The translations under genes and the position numbers were made by a program. From contig CM034389.1 in NCBI GenBank assembly GCA_019925095.2, forward strand, positions 25,098,935 through 25,162,934: 64,000 bases of DNA, given 5' to 3'. Positions 51,960 to 62,200 of this stretch are shown here, in pieces. The notes below the pieces were generated by a model. That model searched no databases and was not told where the DNA came from. It saw only the letters and a list, made by a program, of their open reading frames with translations. Positions within the stretch are counted from its first letter, which is position 1. Every line of letters starts with the position of its first letter. This stretch comes from Dendrolimus kikuchii (lineage: Eukaryota; Arthropoda; Insecta; Lepidoptera; Lasiocampidae).

Positions 51960-52610
51960 CTAGCTGACCATTGCCCACTTCGTTGGGTGCTACTCGAGAT
52001 AAGCTAACACATAATTGCCCATGGGGAAAACAGTCCTTCTCGTGCCAACTTCGCTGGGCGCTACTCCAGATAAGCCAACACATAATTGCCCATGGGAAAA
52101 CACTTCTTCCCGTGCGAACTTCGCTGGGCGCTACTCGAGATAAGTCAACACATAATTACGCATAGTAAAACACTCCTTTCCGTGCCAACTTCGCTGGGCG
52201 GTATTCGAGATAAGCCAACACATAATTGCCCATCGGAAAACACTCCTTGCCGTGCCAACTTCGCTGGGCGCTACTCGAGATGAGTCAACATATAATTGCC
52301 CATAGGAAAACACTCCTTCCCGTGCCAACTTCGCTGGGCGCTACTCGAGATAAGCCAACACATAATTACTCATAGGAAAACACTCCTTTCCGTGCCAATT
52401 TCGCTGGGCGGTACTCGAGATAAGCCGAGACATAATTGTCCATGGGAACAACACTCCTCCCCTTGCAATTTTTATTTTTAATTTTATTTTATTTAAAGCT
52501 TTCCGTGTATCATAAGAAACATACGAAAAAAAAATTAACCGAATTGGTCGAACCGTTCTCGAGTTTTGCGCTTATCAACATTCATTTTTATTTATATAAA
52601 ATAAAATAAA
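51960..52610 (-). mobile_element. Non-autonomous Helitron carrying a 70-bp minisatellite
   Basis: Minus strand. CTAG terminus at 51960-51963 (element strand ends GGGCAATGGTCAGCTAG). The 5' part is at 52490-52610 (AAAACTCGAGAACGGTTCGA on the element strand, TATATAAATAAAAATGAATG further out). The interior is seven tandem units at 51980, 52051, 52121, 52191, 52261, 52331 and 52401. Confidence 0.8.
51967..52466. repeat. 70-bp minisatellite, seven units
   Basis: TTCGCTGGGCG(C/G)TACTCGAGAT recurs every 70 bp (71 for the first interval), with ACATAATTGCCCAT and AAAACACTCCTT in each unit. Confidence 0.95.
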
Positions 52611-52892
52611 TATAGGTATATAGAAGACTTCCACTCTATATTTCAAAATTTAGCGTTCTAAAGATTATTCATTTCTTCAACCAATGCTCTCTAAAAGCTT
52701 CAGTATTATGCGCATTATTCGGATTTACATAAAACGACAGCAAACATGCAAAGAAAGTTCTGATTGAAAACTCATCGAACTGTTTGGGATTATCCGTCAA
52801 GCGATGCCAAAGGCAAACCCCAGCCTATCGTTGCTTGCTAATGATATCTTAAATAACGTGTATTTCCAGTGGAATAAAACGAATTTTCAATA

Positions 52893-53246
52893 CAAGCACA
52901 ACCTCTACTACCTGTACTACGGGGAGTGTTTCGAGGAATTGTTTGACCTGATACCAACGCCTCATTTTTAACCGCGCCGCTTGCTATCGACGGGATGTTC
53001 ACCCCATTTTCTGGAGCAACGGTTGTCTAGGACGGTTGTTCCGCGCACGACAATGATTTGTAGGGAACTTCCCGCCGAGGTATTCCCTCTGCACTATGAC
53101 GTGGGATTCTTTAAGGGCGTAATAAAATTTCTTAGAGGCCGGCAACACGTTATCAACGGTGTTATGCTAACGTCCATAGACGACGGTAACCACCTTCCAT
53201 CAAGAAGGTCATCTGTCAGTTCAGGTTCAGGCAATAAACAAACAAA
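52893..53246 (+). pseudogene. CR1/Jockey-type LINE (family J): ORF2 C-terminus and 3' end
   Basis: Reads YYGECFEELFDLIPTPHF, a stop, then FLEQRLSRTVVPRTTMICRE and LPAEVFPLHYDVGFF. The 3' end ACGTCCATAGACGACGGTAA, ACCTTCCATCAAG, CAGGCAATAAAC matches family A and the copy at 25218-25560. Confidence 0.85.
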
Positions 53247-53269
53247 ATCGAATGTAGACATATTCTTTA

Positions 53270-53592
53270 CTAGAGGTCCCGGCAGACGTTGTCCTGCCCT
53301 GAAAAAATTAAAATTTAGGACCCGATCTCAGCGCCACCTACCGGTTTCAATTATGAATCTAAACCAACTGGAGACCCACTCAAACACACAAAAAAATCAT
53401 CAAAATCGTTTCAGGAGATTAGGAGGATCCTAGAACCAAATCCCAACGCCACCTACCGGTTCCAATTGTCAATCTAAATAATCCGGGGACCTACTCAAAT
53501 ACACTGAAAAAAATTCATCAAAACCGGTAAAGTCGTTCTCAAGTTATGTGCGTCCATACATTTCTACAATTCACTTTTATTTATATGGATAG
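53270..53592 (-). mobile_element. Non-autonomous Helitron with internal duplication
   Basis: CTAG at 53270-53273; element strand reads GGCAGGACAACGTCTGCCGG before it. The block GCGCCACCTACCGGTTTCAA / ACGCCACCTACCGGTTCCAA plus about 100 bp is present twice in tandem. Confidence 0.8.
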
Positions 53593-53933
53593 ATAGATAA
53601 TAGTAATGTGTTTTTTATCGAGTGTAATCTTACGTTCTAAACTTGTCCATAGATATCGAGATATGTTTATAATTACCTAATTTATAAAAAGTACGCTAAT
53701 TTATAATTAATCACTTTTTAAAATATTACATATTTATTATTTTACTCTTACGCTCAGAATACTTCTTTAAAGTAAAATATAATATATATTTACTTTCATT
53801 AATTTTTAATTATGTATAAATAATAACTTAAATTTAAATTAATTTATTCATAATCAGGATATAATCACATTTCAAAAGAATGTTTTGTTTCAACGGTATT
53901 AATTTTACCACAATCCAGAAATCCCGCAGCTTA
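53593..53933. other. No recognised gene
   Basis: AT-rich stretch. Confidence 0.45.
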
Positions 53934-54186
53934 TGTTACATTCTCGTCATCATAGTGAAGGCAAACATTGTTTTTAGTTTGAGCTAAAAAACCAATTCTA
54001 GTAATGTAAAGAAGAAACGGGAGCTATGAAGTTTGAAAGCTTTACGATTCTTGGGTTGTCAAGGCAACAATATGTAAAGGGCTGTCTGGATAATTTTTGT
54101 CTTACCATTACATTACTAGAATTGGTTTTTTAGCTGAAGCAAAAAGAATGCTCACCTTCACTATAATGACGAAAATGTAACATCAC
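53934..54186. mobile_element. MITE with ~77-bp terminal inverted repeats
   Basis: Left repeat starts ATGTTACATTCTCGTCATCA and contains AGCTAAAAAACCAATTCTAG; the right repeat (54107-54186) is its inverse (CTAGAATTGGTTTTTTAGCT ... GACGAAAATGTAACATC). The interior of about 95 bp contains GGGAGCTATGAAGTTTGAAA. Confidence 0.75.
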
Positions 54187-54224
54187 TATTCTTCATATAA
54201 AACTATCGAATCGAAAAAAAAGAA

Positions 54225-54475
54225 TATTAACTAATAACCTTCACTATAATGACAAGAATGTAACATCATTATTCTCCATTAAAAAAAAATTTAAAAGTAT
54301 AATGATGTTACATTCTCGTCATTATAGTGAAGGTGAACATTGTTTTTAGCTTCAGCTAAAAAACCAATTCTAGTAATGTAATGGTAAGAAAAGAATTATC
54401 CAGAGAGTCCTTTACATATTGGCAACCCAAGAATCGTAAAGCTTTCAAACTTCATAGCTCCCGTTTCTTCTGACC
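54225..54475. mobile_element. Further partial copies of the same MITE, one inverted
   Basis: 54233-54275 is a partial terminal repeat. 54301-54383 is a full left repeat followed by the interior in inverted orientation (TACATATTGGCAACCCAAGA ... ACTTCATAGCTCCCGTTTC), with the final repeat missing. Confidence 0.7.
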
Positions 54476-54696
54476 AAACAATCAATCTTGGTTTTCTAAT
54501 ATAACTTGGATCGCCGTTCCATCTAAGTACTTGTGCAAGTTTAATTAAATATCTCAGGTATCAATACTTGAAACTTATTTTATGTATATACACTCGGATT
54601 TTCCAAGGAAATGACAAAACTTTCATTGTATTGATCTAAAAAACAATAAATTTTAAGTTTACTTTAATATGGAGCTTTCATCTTTGGGGTGGCTGA

Positions 54697-55083
54697 GCCA
54701 AATATCAACTCGAAGCACTAGAGTCGATTGAGCGGAGAACCAGCAGGCTTGTTGGCAACGACCAGCTTTTCGACGACAAAATTCACAGTCTTGAACATCG
54801 ACGGAGGGTTGCCAGTTTATCGGATTCACATTGGAGAGTGTGCACCTGAGCTCTCCGATCTGATCCCGCTATCTCCTTATATATATATATATATATATGA
54901 TATATAGTGGATTTTACACCTATTAGAACGAAGCGCTTTGCATCTAGCTTCATCATACGCACCGCAAAGGAGGGGAACTCATTGCCGGAGTCTGTCTTTC
55001 CCGATACTTAAAAACTGGGTGTCTTCAAGTCCCGTGTGAATAGGTACCTTCTAGGTAAGCGTGCTCCATCCTAGACCACATCT
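54697..55083 (+). pseudogene. Jockey/CR1-type LINE ORF2 C-terminal fragment
   Basis: Reads ESIERRTSRLVGNDQLFDDK, IHSLEHRRRVASLSDSHWR, then after an (AT)n insertion (54878-54905) RTKRFASSFIIRTAKEGNSL and GVFKSRVNRYLLGKRAPS in broken frames. A decayed copy of a common lepidopteran LINE. Confidence 0.8.
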
Positions 55084-55337
55084 TCGCTCCACATAGGGCG
55101 AGATTGTGGTCAAACGCAAACCTATACTACAATTTTTAAAAAATTAAAAAATAGCGCAAAAATTTGAGATTAAGAAATTTATGTTTATTGATTGCAATGA
55201 GTTAAGGAGTATAGGAATTAACAAACCGACTGAAATTTTAATATTCTCAGGCATTAGCAAGCTATGCTTTACACTTTTCTCATAGCTGTCACGAGTCTGT
55301 TTTATTGAAATAATTGATGTAGGTACTAAATACTTGT
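55084..55337. other. Unassigned
   Basis: Probably LINE 3' UTR at the left (CACATAGGGCGAGATTGTGG); nothing else recognised. Confidence 0.4.
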
Positions 55338-55574
55338 CAGGTGTTAGTGCGTTTGCCCGACTGGATGGCTACCACCCCTCTAAAGTATGTCACCATAACA
55401 ACCTTGAATTGTGTTCCGGCATTAGTGACCAGGTTCCAGTCTCCCTTAAGACATCAGCAGCGCATTTGTAGCAACTTTGGTGTTGCAAATATCCATAGGC
55501 GATGGTAACCGCTTTAAATCAAGTGGGCCGTCTGCCTGTCTGCTGATCTCCTGCAATAAAAAAATAAAAAAAAT
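55338..55574 (+). mobile_element. SINE-like family A, copy 15 (5' truncated)
   Basis: Begins within the family at CAGGTGTTAGTGCGTTTGCC and runs to the A-rich tail. Confidence 0.8.
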
Positions 55575-56479
55575 AGTGTAAATATTATACAATTTGAAAA
55601 ACATAATCTATAATATTACAAAATTCTAAAAATGCCGTATCCTATACATTGAAGGTGGTTAAAAAAAACAACTGGAATAGACTAATTATAAACGATGGAG
55701 AACACGATGCAATTTTTTTTACATTTATTGTCTGTTTGTTTGGGATTCACGTAAAATTTACTGGGACGATTTCGATAAGGTTTTCACTGATCGATAGCAA
55801 ATTCTTAGACTTAAAATTTAGGCTACTTTTTATCCTGGAAATGCCACGGAAATTTTTCTGGGAATGATTTAAAATGGCCCTATTAAAAAAATTCGAATTC
55901 TAAAGTGATTCTTTGTACTGATCGATAGCAAATTTTATATAGAAAAAGTGTGTGATATCCCTCGGAAATTTTTAAAATAGCTTATTCCGATGCAGTTACA
56001 CAGGTAAAGACAAAGTACAAACTAAACTAATTTAATAAATACAATTAAATATTAAAAACAAACTATAAATAAATAATGATAATAACATAATTCTTTATTT
56101 CCTCTTTAAGTATACAGAGAAACTTAAAACTAGTAACAACATTAACTAAGAGGCTGGTGCCTGAATTAGGTTAAGAAGAAACCTGTGATACAGGTCACCA
56201 GGATCAACCCGTTGGCTAATTAAGAGAAGAAAAAAGAAAATATACTAACTTAAAATTATAATAAAGAATCGTGTTAGAGTGAGTCTTTCAAGTGCATATG
56301 TGTGATGTCTGTGTATCTGTAAGTTCGCATAGGTGATGTAAGAATACGTATGTGTGATTGAGCGGGAGTAAATGAGTCAGAGAATGTTAAGATCCATATG
56401 TTGTATAAGAAGTGTCAGGGAATCATGGAGGAGATTAGGAAATAACGTTGATAGTGGAAAAAAAATTAATATAGACTAT
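55575..56479. other. About 900 bp without recognised gene
   Basis: A frame at 55649-55867 has no recognised domain. CTGATCGATAGCAAATT occurs twice (near 55787 and 55918). Confidence 0.4.
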
Positions 56480-56600
56480 GTAACAAATCGCTGGCAGATG
56501 GAAGCGCCCCCAGGAGGTCGACTGAATTACCACGCTATATGGCAATGCTGATTCTCTGGGCGAAATACGAACCAGCCTTCCGATCTCGAGTGGCATCAAA
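56480..56600 (-). pseudogene. Fragment of a conserved mobile-element ORF (QRIS motif), copy 3
   Basis: The minus strand reads SYFAQRISIAI, a stop, then RGNSVDLLGALPSAS, the same segment as 34095-34215. Confidence 0.5.
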
Positions 56601-56639
56601 GAGTTTCTAACAAATTTCGTTGAAGAAACCATTTGCTGA

Positions 56640-57105
56640 TGGACCCCACGAATCTAATGTTTCAACTCCAAACGACACAAATATCGTCGTCAGCCATTCG
56701 CATTCCACTGCTGGAGGTCGTCGACGTCTCCTCCCCGAGTCGGCGCCACTCATCCCTGTCCTCTGACTTCCTCATCCAGCGTCTATCGGCGACCTTGCAC
56801 GGGACGTCGGTCCATCGGGCTGGAGAATGTCCGCGCTACGTTTATCAAGACGCAGTCTCCACTCCAGGACTGCGGCAGACGTGACTGGCCTACTGTCACT
56901 TCAACTTGCTAATTTTGCGAGCTATGTGTATTTCTGATTTTATCCGTAAGAGAAACACCCAACATAGCTCGCTCCATAGCACGTTGATCAACTTGGAACT
57001 TGTGGACCAATCTTGCCGTCGGTATCCATGTCTCGGCCCCGTAGGTCAGAGCGGGGAGGATGCACTGCTCGAAGACTTTTGTCTTCAAGCATTGCGGACA
57101 CAAAC
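56640..57105 (-). pseudogene. RTE-type LINE (second type), frameshifted C-terminal region
   Basis: The minus strand reads FEQCILPALTYGAETWIPTA, RLVHKFQVDQRAMERAMLGV and SLTDKIRN, then after frame breaks a WRLRLDKRSAD-like segment and the CCAGCAGTGGAATGCGAATG end. Distinct from the RTE family with (ATGT)n tails. Confidence 0.8.
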
Positions 57106-57809
57106 ATTTAGTTTGAAAATCGATATGATTAAAATCCCTTGAATAAACAAAGTATTTAAGTCAAGCAAATGATGTCAAGTATTAAATTTCCTTAAAGAAC
57201 AGAAAATCCTCTTAAGCCTTCAATTTCGTTGAGGTGTTCCGAAATTACTTCATTAAAACCGTAAATTATATCTATCCCTCGCCTATAAACGGTCTTTTAA
57301 CGAGCTTCTTGATGGCGGAAAATAAAATACGCACTTAGAGTTATTAAGTGTAGTATAAAATTATATTTATTACCTACAACTATTGTAAGGGGAGAAGGAT
57401 ATTCGAGAATTCTGAGAAAATGGTCACTTTTGCAGAATCGTTTTACGATTCGTCATCATTAGTGTTATATCCTCGTTACATTCGAATTATGTGATTTGGA
57501 GCCCGTCTTGTCTAATTTTTATTCTCTACTTCGCTCACTATTCGACATACCTTGTCATATGACCATTGGTATGTAGGTCAATTTTTACAACCTCAAGGTC
57601 GCAGCTCTTGGGCCTACACTTTTCGTAGAGGCGGAATGGCTAGATATGTGTTTCCCGTGTAACTAGCAGATTTTTGTATAACATGTTGTACTAGCGTAGA
57701 TGACTGCCTCGCAGTTTCTTTGCAAAATTAAGACTATCAAGGACGCAGATATGGGAGTTCCTAATTATATAGGTTTTATAAATATGCTAGAAGAGCACTA
57801 GTTAAGTTA
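57106..57809. other. About 700 bp without recognised gene
   Basis: AT-rich; the right part may belong to the LINE 3' UTR that follows. Confidence 0.4.
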
Positions 57810-57985
57810 GATTGCCTGGAAGAGATTGCTTGAAGCGATAAGGGTGCCTATTGTTTTTACCAAGACAAAATTGTAATCGAAAATTATGTAATTGTATATT
57901 TAGTGAGCAATAAAGTGTTATCTATTCTATTCTGTTCTGCTCTGCTCCTTTCTGCTCTGCTCTGTTCTGTTCTATTCTGTATTGT
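57810..57985 (+). repeat. CR1/Jockey-type LINE 3' UTR with TTCTG-type end
   Basis: Hairpin ATTGCTTGAAGCGAT near 57829, then GCAATAAAGTGTTATCTATT and a pentameric repeat of TTCTG/CTCTG/TTCTA units. Confidence 0.65.
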
Positions 57986-57989
57986 TGGA

Positions 57990-58220
57990 CTAAAGCAGAT
58001 AGGCTAAAGGCTTACCTATTAGAAAATGGTTACCGTCGCCCACAGATTGTTGAAACATTATAAGTACTACCAATGTGCTATTGGTCAAGAAGAGGAGTTG
58101 GCATCTAACTACTGAAGCCGCCGGAACACGACTCAAGATTGTTATGATGGCATTGTCTAGACTAGGGGTTAGAGCTATCCAGACGGGCAAATGCCCACCA
58201 CTTGGTAAAGGGTTGTGTGT
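57990..58220 (-). repeat. SINE-like family A, copy 16 (diverged, head lost)
   Basis: Collinear landmarks (AAATGGTTACCGTCGCCCAC, ACACGACTCAAGATTGTTAT, CCAGACGGGCAAATGCCCAC), considerably decayed. Confidence 0.65.
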
Positions 58221-58600
58221 GGGATTGACTTATGTTGCGTGATGCGTCGATGTTACCCCGTTGGATAGGGTGACGCACCACTAGGCGAGAGCCAATGGCT
58301 CCATCGCCGCAGGAGCTAGGCTCAACCGCTCGAGGGGAGTACAAAATAAGACGACATGTGCGGTACTCTCTATGTAATTATTGCTTTATTAATTTAGCAT
58401 TAAACTAAGGACTATATATACAGAAATCTTAACTGCTACGTAAACATATAACTGCATCTCCGAAGGTTTTCTATATTGACAGATTTTGGCATGTACATCG
58501 ACTACTCAGTTATAACCTTGCCTAATTATTTAACAATAAATTAGTCCATCTATGTGACGTAACTGGTTGTTTTATCGCCTCTTAGGACAGGCCGCCCGAC
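58221..58600. other. Unassigned, ending in a family A scrap
   Basis: 58564-58599 (GGTTGTTTTATCGCCTCTTA, then GGACAGGCCGCCCG) is a head-proximal piece of family A lying immediately before the tail of copy 17. 58221-58330 is GC-richer and unassigned. Confidence 0.45.
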
Positions 58601-58841
58601 TTTTTTTATTTTTTTATTGCAGTAGTTCAGCAGACAGGCAGACGGCCCGCTTGGTGGAAAGCGGTTACCATCGCCTATGGACATTTGCAACAACAAAGGT
58701 GCTACAAATGCGCTGCTGCTCTCTTAAGGGAGACTGGAACCTGGTCGCTAATGCCGGAACTCAACTTAAGGCTGTTATGGCGACATACTTTTAGACCAGG
58801 GGTGGTAGCCATCCAGTCGGGCAAATGCCCTACCACCTGGC
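58601..58841 (-). mobile_element. SINE-like family A, copy 17 (head lost)
   Basis: Well preserved tail and body; breaks off at ACCACCTGG. The missing next part of the family lies on its other side at 58564-58599. Confidence 0.8.
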
Positions 58842-59228
58842 AAACCGACTACAGTACTCATAATAGCATTTAACAAAAAACAATATTTTACACTTTTATA
58901 ATGTGTCTATAAACCTAGTATAACTCGGAGGGCATTCGTGCGAAGCAGTCGCAAATGCCCGTGCTCTTCTCGAAAATTGCAATTTTCCGCGCTTTTTCTC
59001 CCCCGAAAAGCGATAAATTGCGATAATAGTTGTGTAGTGACAGTGTACAGTGTTTTTTAGTTCGATTCCGGCGCGAATCAGTTGTTTTTCGACTGAGGTG
59101 AGTTTTTAAGCTCTATTCGCTTTGTTTTCGCGCGCTTCGGCGCATTACGCAATACTTAACGGTTATTTCGTGTTGTCAGACACACCGGTGCGCTTTCCTG
59201 GTCTTGGCGGGAGATAGGGCATCCAGTA
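58842..59228 (+). other. Left flank and probable 5' UTR of the R1-like LINE
   Basis: Base composition changes from AT-rich to GC-rich near 58925 (GGAGGGCATTCGTGCGAAGC), which I take as the likely 5' end of the element; the exact start cannot be fixed from one copy. Confidence 0.5.
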
Positions 59229-62200
59229 ATGGATGCCCCTGATTCCAAGTCGGCCCCTGGGCTTTCGGGTGCCCCTTGTAAAAGGGGACACGTGAAGGCC
59301 AAGGATGGTTGGCAGATGGCCGAGATCGGCGAAACGCGGCGGAAAAAAGTCCCGCCCAAATTATCAGCCCGACGCAGCAAGTCTGTTGCCGGGCCCCGCC
59401 CGCGGTGCCAGGCTGATGCCGTTATCACGGCGACAACCGAGGCACCTGAATCGCTAGGAAGGGCGGCGTCGGTGGTGGATCTCACCATAGACGCCCCCGA
59501 GGCTAGGAATAACGTGATGGGGCCACCTGCGGCACCCGTCACGCATAGGGCTCCGTCTGGCCGTGCGGCACGTAACAGTGCGGCACGCCCAGACATAGAT
59601 AGGGAAGTGCTGCTCGCGGCAAACTCAGCTGTTTGCCTGGCTGTGAGTGCCGCGAGCACCATAGTCGAGTACGCATACATGGCGCCGTCGACCTCTGCGC
59701 GAGCTTCACCCGTGCACGGGGACGGCGCGTATGTACAGCACGAAGACATCCCACCGTCCGGTAGCGTCCCAGACTCGCTGGAGAACGCGCTCGACGGTGC
59801 GATTCGCGCGTTCAATTGTTCCCGCCCCAATTCGCCTGCCTGTAGCTTGGTCTATACGGCGGCCGGATCGGCGGCGGCAGAGAACGGGTGCCCCACGACG
59901 ACGGTGTCAAATAGCGCATGGGCTTCACCCATGCCGACGACATCGGTCTGCGACATATCGGGTCGCAGCGTCGGGGACGGCCGCTCCACGACACCGGTTG
60001 CCGCGCGGGCTTCACTCGCGTCAACAACCGGGGTCGTGTGCAGGGACTCTGTAGGCGCGACAGCGGCGGCCCCTTCGTCTTCCTTCCCTACTGGGATGGG
60101 AGCCGCTGTCGCAATGTCGGCGCCTGTGGGTACAGCGGCTGCGGCGGCGGCGACGACGGCTACGTCCCCGTCTTCGGCAGCAGCGGCGGCGGCGGATTCG
60201 GCGTCTTCGTGCTTGTTGTTTCCAGCATCGATGCCATCGGCCTCGGGTTCGGCGACGCTGTCTACGTCTTCGGCGGCAACCGTGCCCATATCGTGTTCCC
60301 CCGTTTTTGTGGCCGGATCGAGGTCGCGCTTTTGGGACCGGTCCCAAAGCAGCGACGCCGACTCGGCCGCTACGTCGGGTGCCTCCACCCCAGCGCGCGC
60401 GCGCTCGCCTTTGCGCCCCGCGGGGGGCGCAACCGCGTCGGTACTCGCGGGTGCGGAGGCCTTCCTCCGCACCGAGGGGGGGGAAAAAGGGCGTAAGGCG
60501 CGCAAGGCCACCGCCGCCAAACTGGCCGCGGCTAGCCAGTGCGCCGCCCTCGTAGGGGACGTCTCGTCCTTCGGCCCAGGGGAGCTCCGCCTCGCGGCGA
60601 GCGCCCAAGTGGCCGAAATCCTTCAAATTGCCCAGACGTCGGGCAATCTGAAGGGGGGCTACGTGCGTCGGCTGAAGGATGCCGCGAACAGGTTGTCGGA
60701 CATTGTCGACACCCTGGCCACGCGGAATCCGGAAACCGAGGCATGGAGGCTCGGAAACGAAAATGCGCGTTTGCGCATGGAATTGAACTCATTGCGGGGG
60801 GAAAATCTTTCCTACCGTAAGGAGTTTGAGGAAATGCGCAAGGCCCTAAAGGCCTCCGCTCCGGCTGTGGAGCCGGCGCCCGCTGTTGTGGCGACGCCGC
60901 CCCCCGTACCCGTCAAGCGGAAGGCCCGGGCTGTCGCGGCGGAGGTGGCGGCGATTCCGGAACCGCCCGCCGCGCTCGCTGCGGCTAAAAAACCGCGTCC
61001 GGCCCCTGCTGCGGTAGCAGGGCCAAAACCGGTTCCCGTCGACGGGACGGAATCGGCCGCGGCGCCCGCCGACGGGGCGGCGCCGACGTCCATCCCGATC
61101 GGGCCCGGCGGCGGGGAGTTCGATGCGTTTTTGCGAGTCGTGCTCGACGCCGTCGCGCCGTTCGTTCGCGCGCAATTTGCCGCGATTGAGGACCGGCTGA
61201 ACCCCGCGCCGACCCTCCGTCCGCCGCTCGCGGCCGACCGAGGTAAGGCGCCGGCGCCCAGACCGGCGCCTCGCGACCAGGCCACCGGAAGGCCAAGACC
61301 AGTCACGGCTGCCGCCGCCGTCCGGCGAGGTCTGGGGGAAGCAAGTACCCCGGTCCCGGTGGAGGTGGTGGCGGCCCCGGCCGTCGGGGTGGCAGGCTCC
61401 CCACTGCCACCGGCCCCCCAAAAAAAGAAGCACAGGGGGGGCGTGAAGCGGACGCTCAGAAAGCAGCGGAGGGCGGCGCGCGCCGCCGCCGCTGCTTCAG
61501 CGGCCTCCGCTACGGTGCCCGCGCCTGTGGTGCCGGCCCCCAGGCAGCGGGCGGCGCTCGCGGCCGCGACACCGGGCGTCGCGGCGCCCGCCGCCCGCGC
61601 CCGCGCCACGCCCGTCGCGCCGCCACTGGCGCCCGTGGCCCCCACCCCCGCCCCGGAGGGGGGGGCGTGGACCACGGTCGTCAAGCGGAAAAAGGGTAAA
61701 GGGGCGAGGGCCGACGGGCCCCCTCCCCTCCCCCAGGCGCAAGCTGCTCCCCTGCCGACGGGGCGGGGGCAGCAACAGCGGAAACAGGCTGCAAAGCCTG
61801 CGGTCGTATTCCGCGAGCCGAAGTCGGCCGCAGTTATCATTAAACTGCTGCCGGCAGCGGCCGCGAAGGGTGTCGGTTATCGCGAGGTCTTTGCAAAGGC
61901 CTCGACGGTGGTCGACATCGCGGCCATGGGCCTCCGCGAGGGGCTGAAGGTGGTGCGGACCGTCAGGGACGCGCGTCTCCTCGAGTTCCAGCCGGGACCC
62001 GAGAGCGCGGCCAAGGCGGACCGCGTCGCCGAGGCTCTGCGCGGAGCCCTTGTAGGGATGGCTGAGGTCGTCCGCCCCGTAAAGCGTGGGGAGCTTTACG
62101 TCTCTGGGCTGGACGAATCAGTCACGGTCGATGGGCTGCGTGACGCGATCGCGCGCGCCGGCAATTGCCGGCGCGACGACGTGCGCACGAAGCACATCGG

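Noticed and set aside
58842..58930. Telomeric (TTAGG) or rDNA insertion site for the R1-like LINE
   Set aside because: The left flank shows neither tandem TTAGG/CCTAA nor recognisable 28S sequence.
59156..59830. Long antisense frames over the R1-like ORF1 (also 59852-60520, 60812-61840) and over ORF2 (63151-63882)
   Set aside because: GC-rich codon use in the sense frame leaves other frames open; no domains were recognised and the sense frames have clear motifs.
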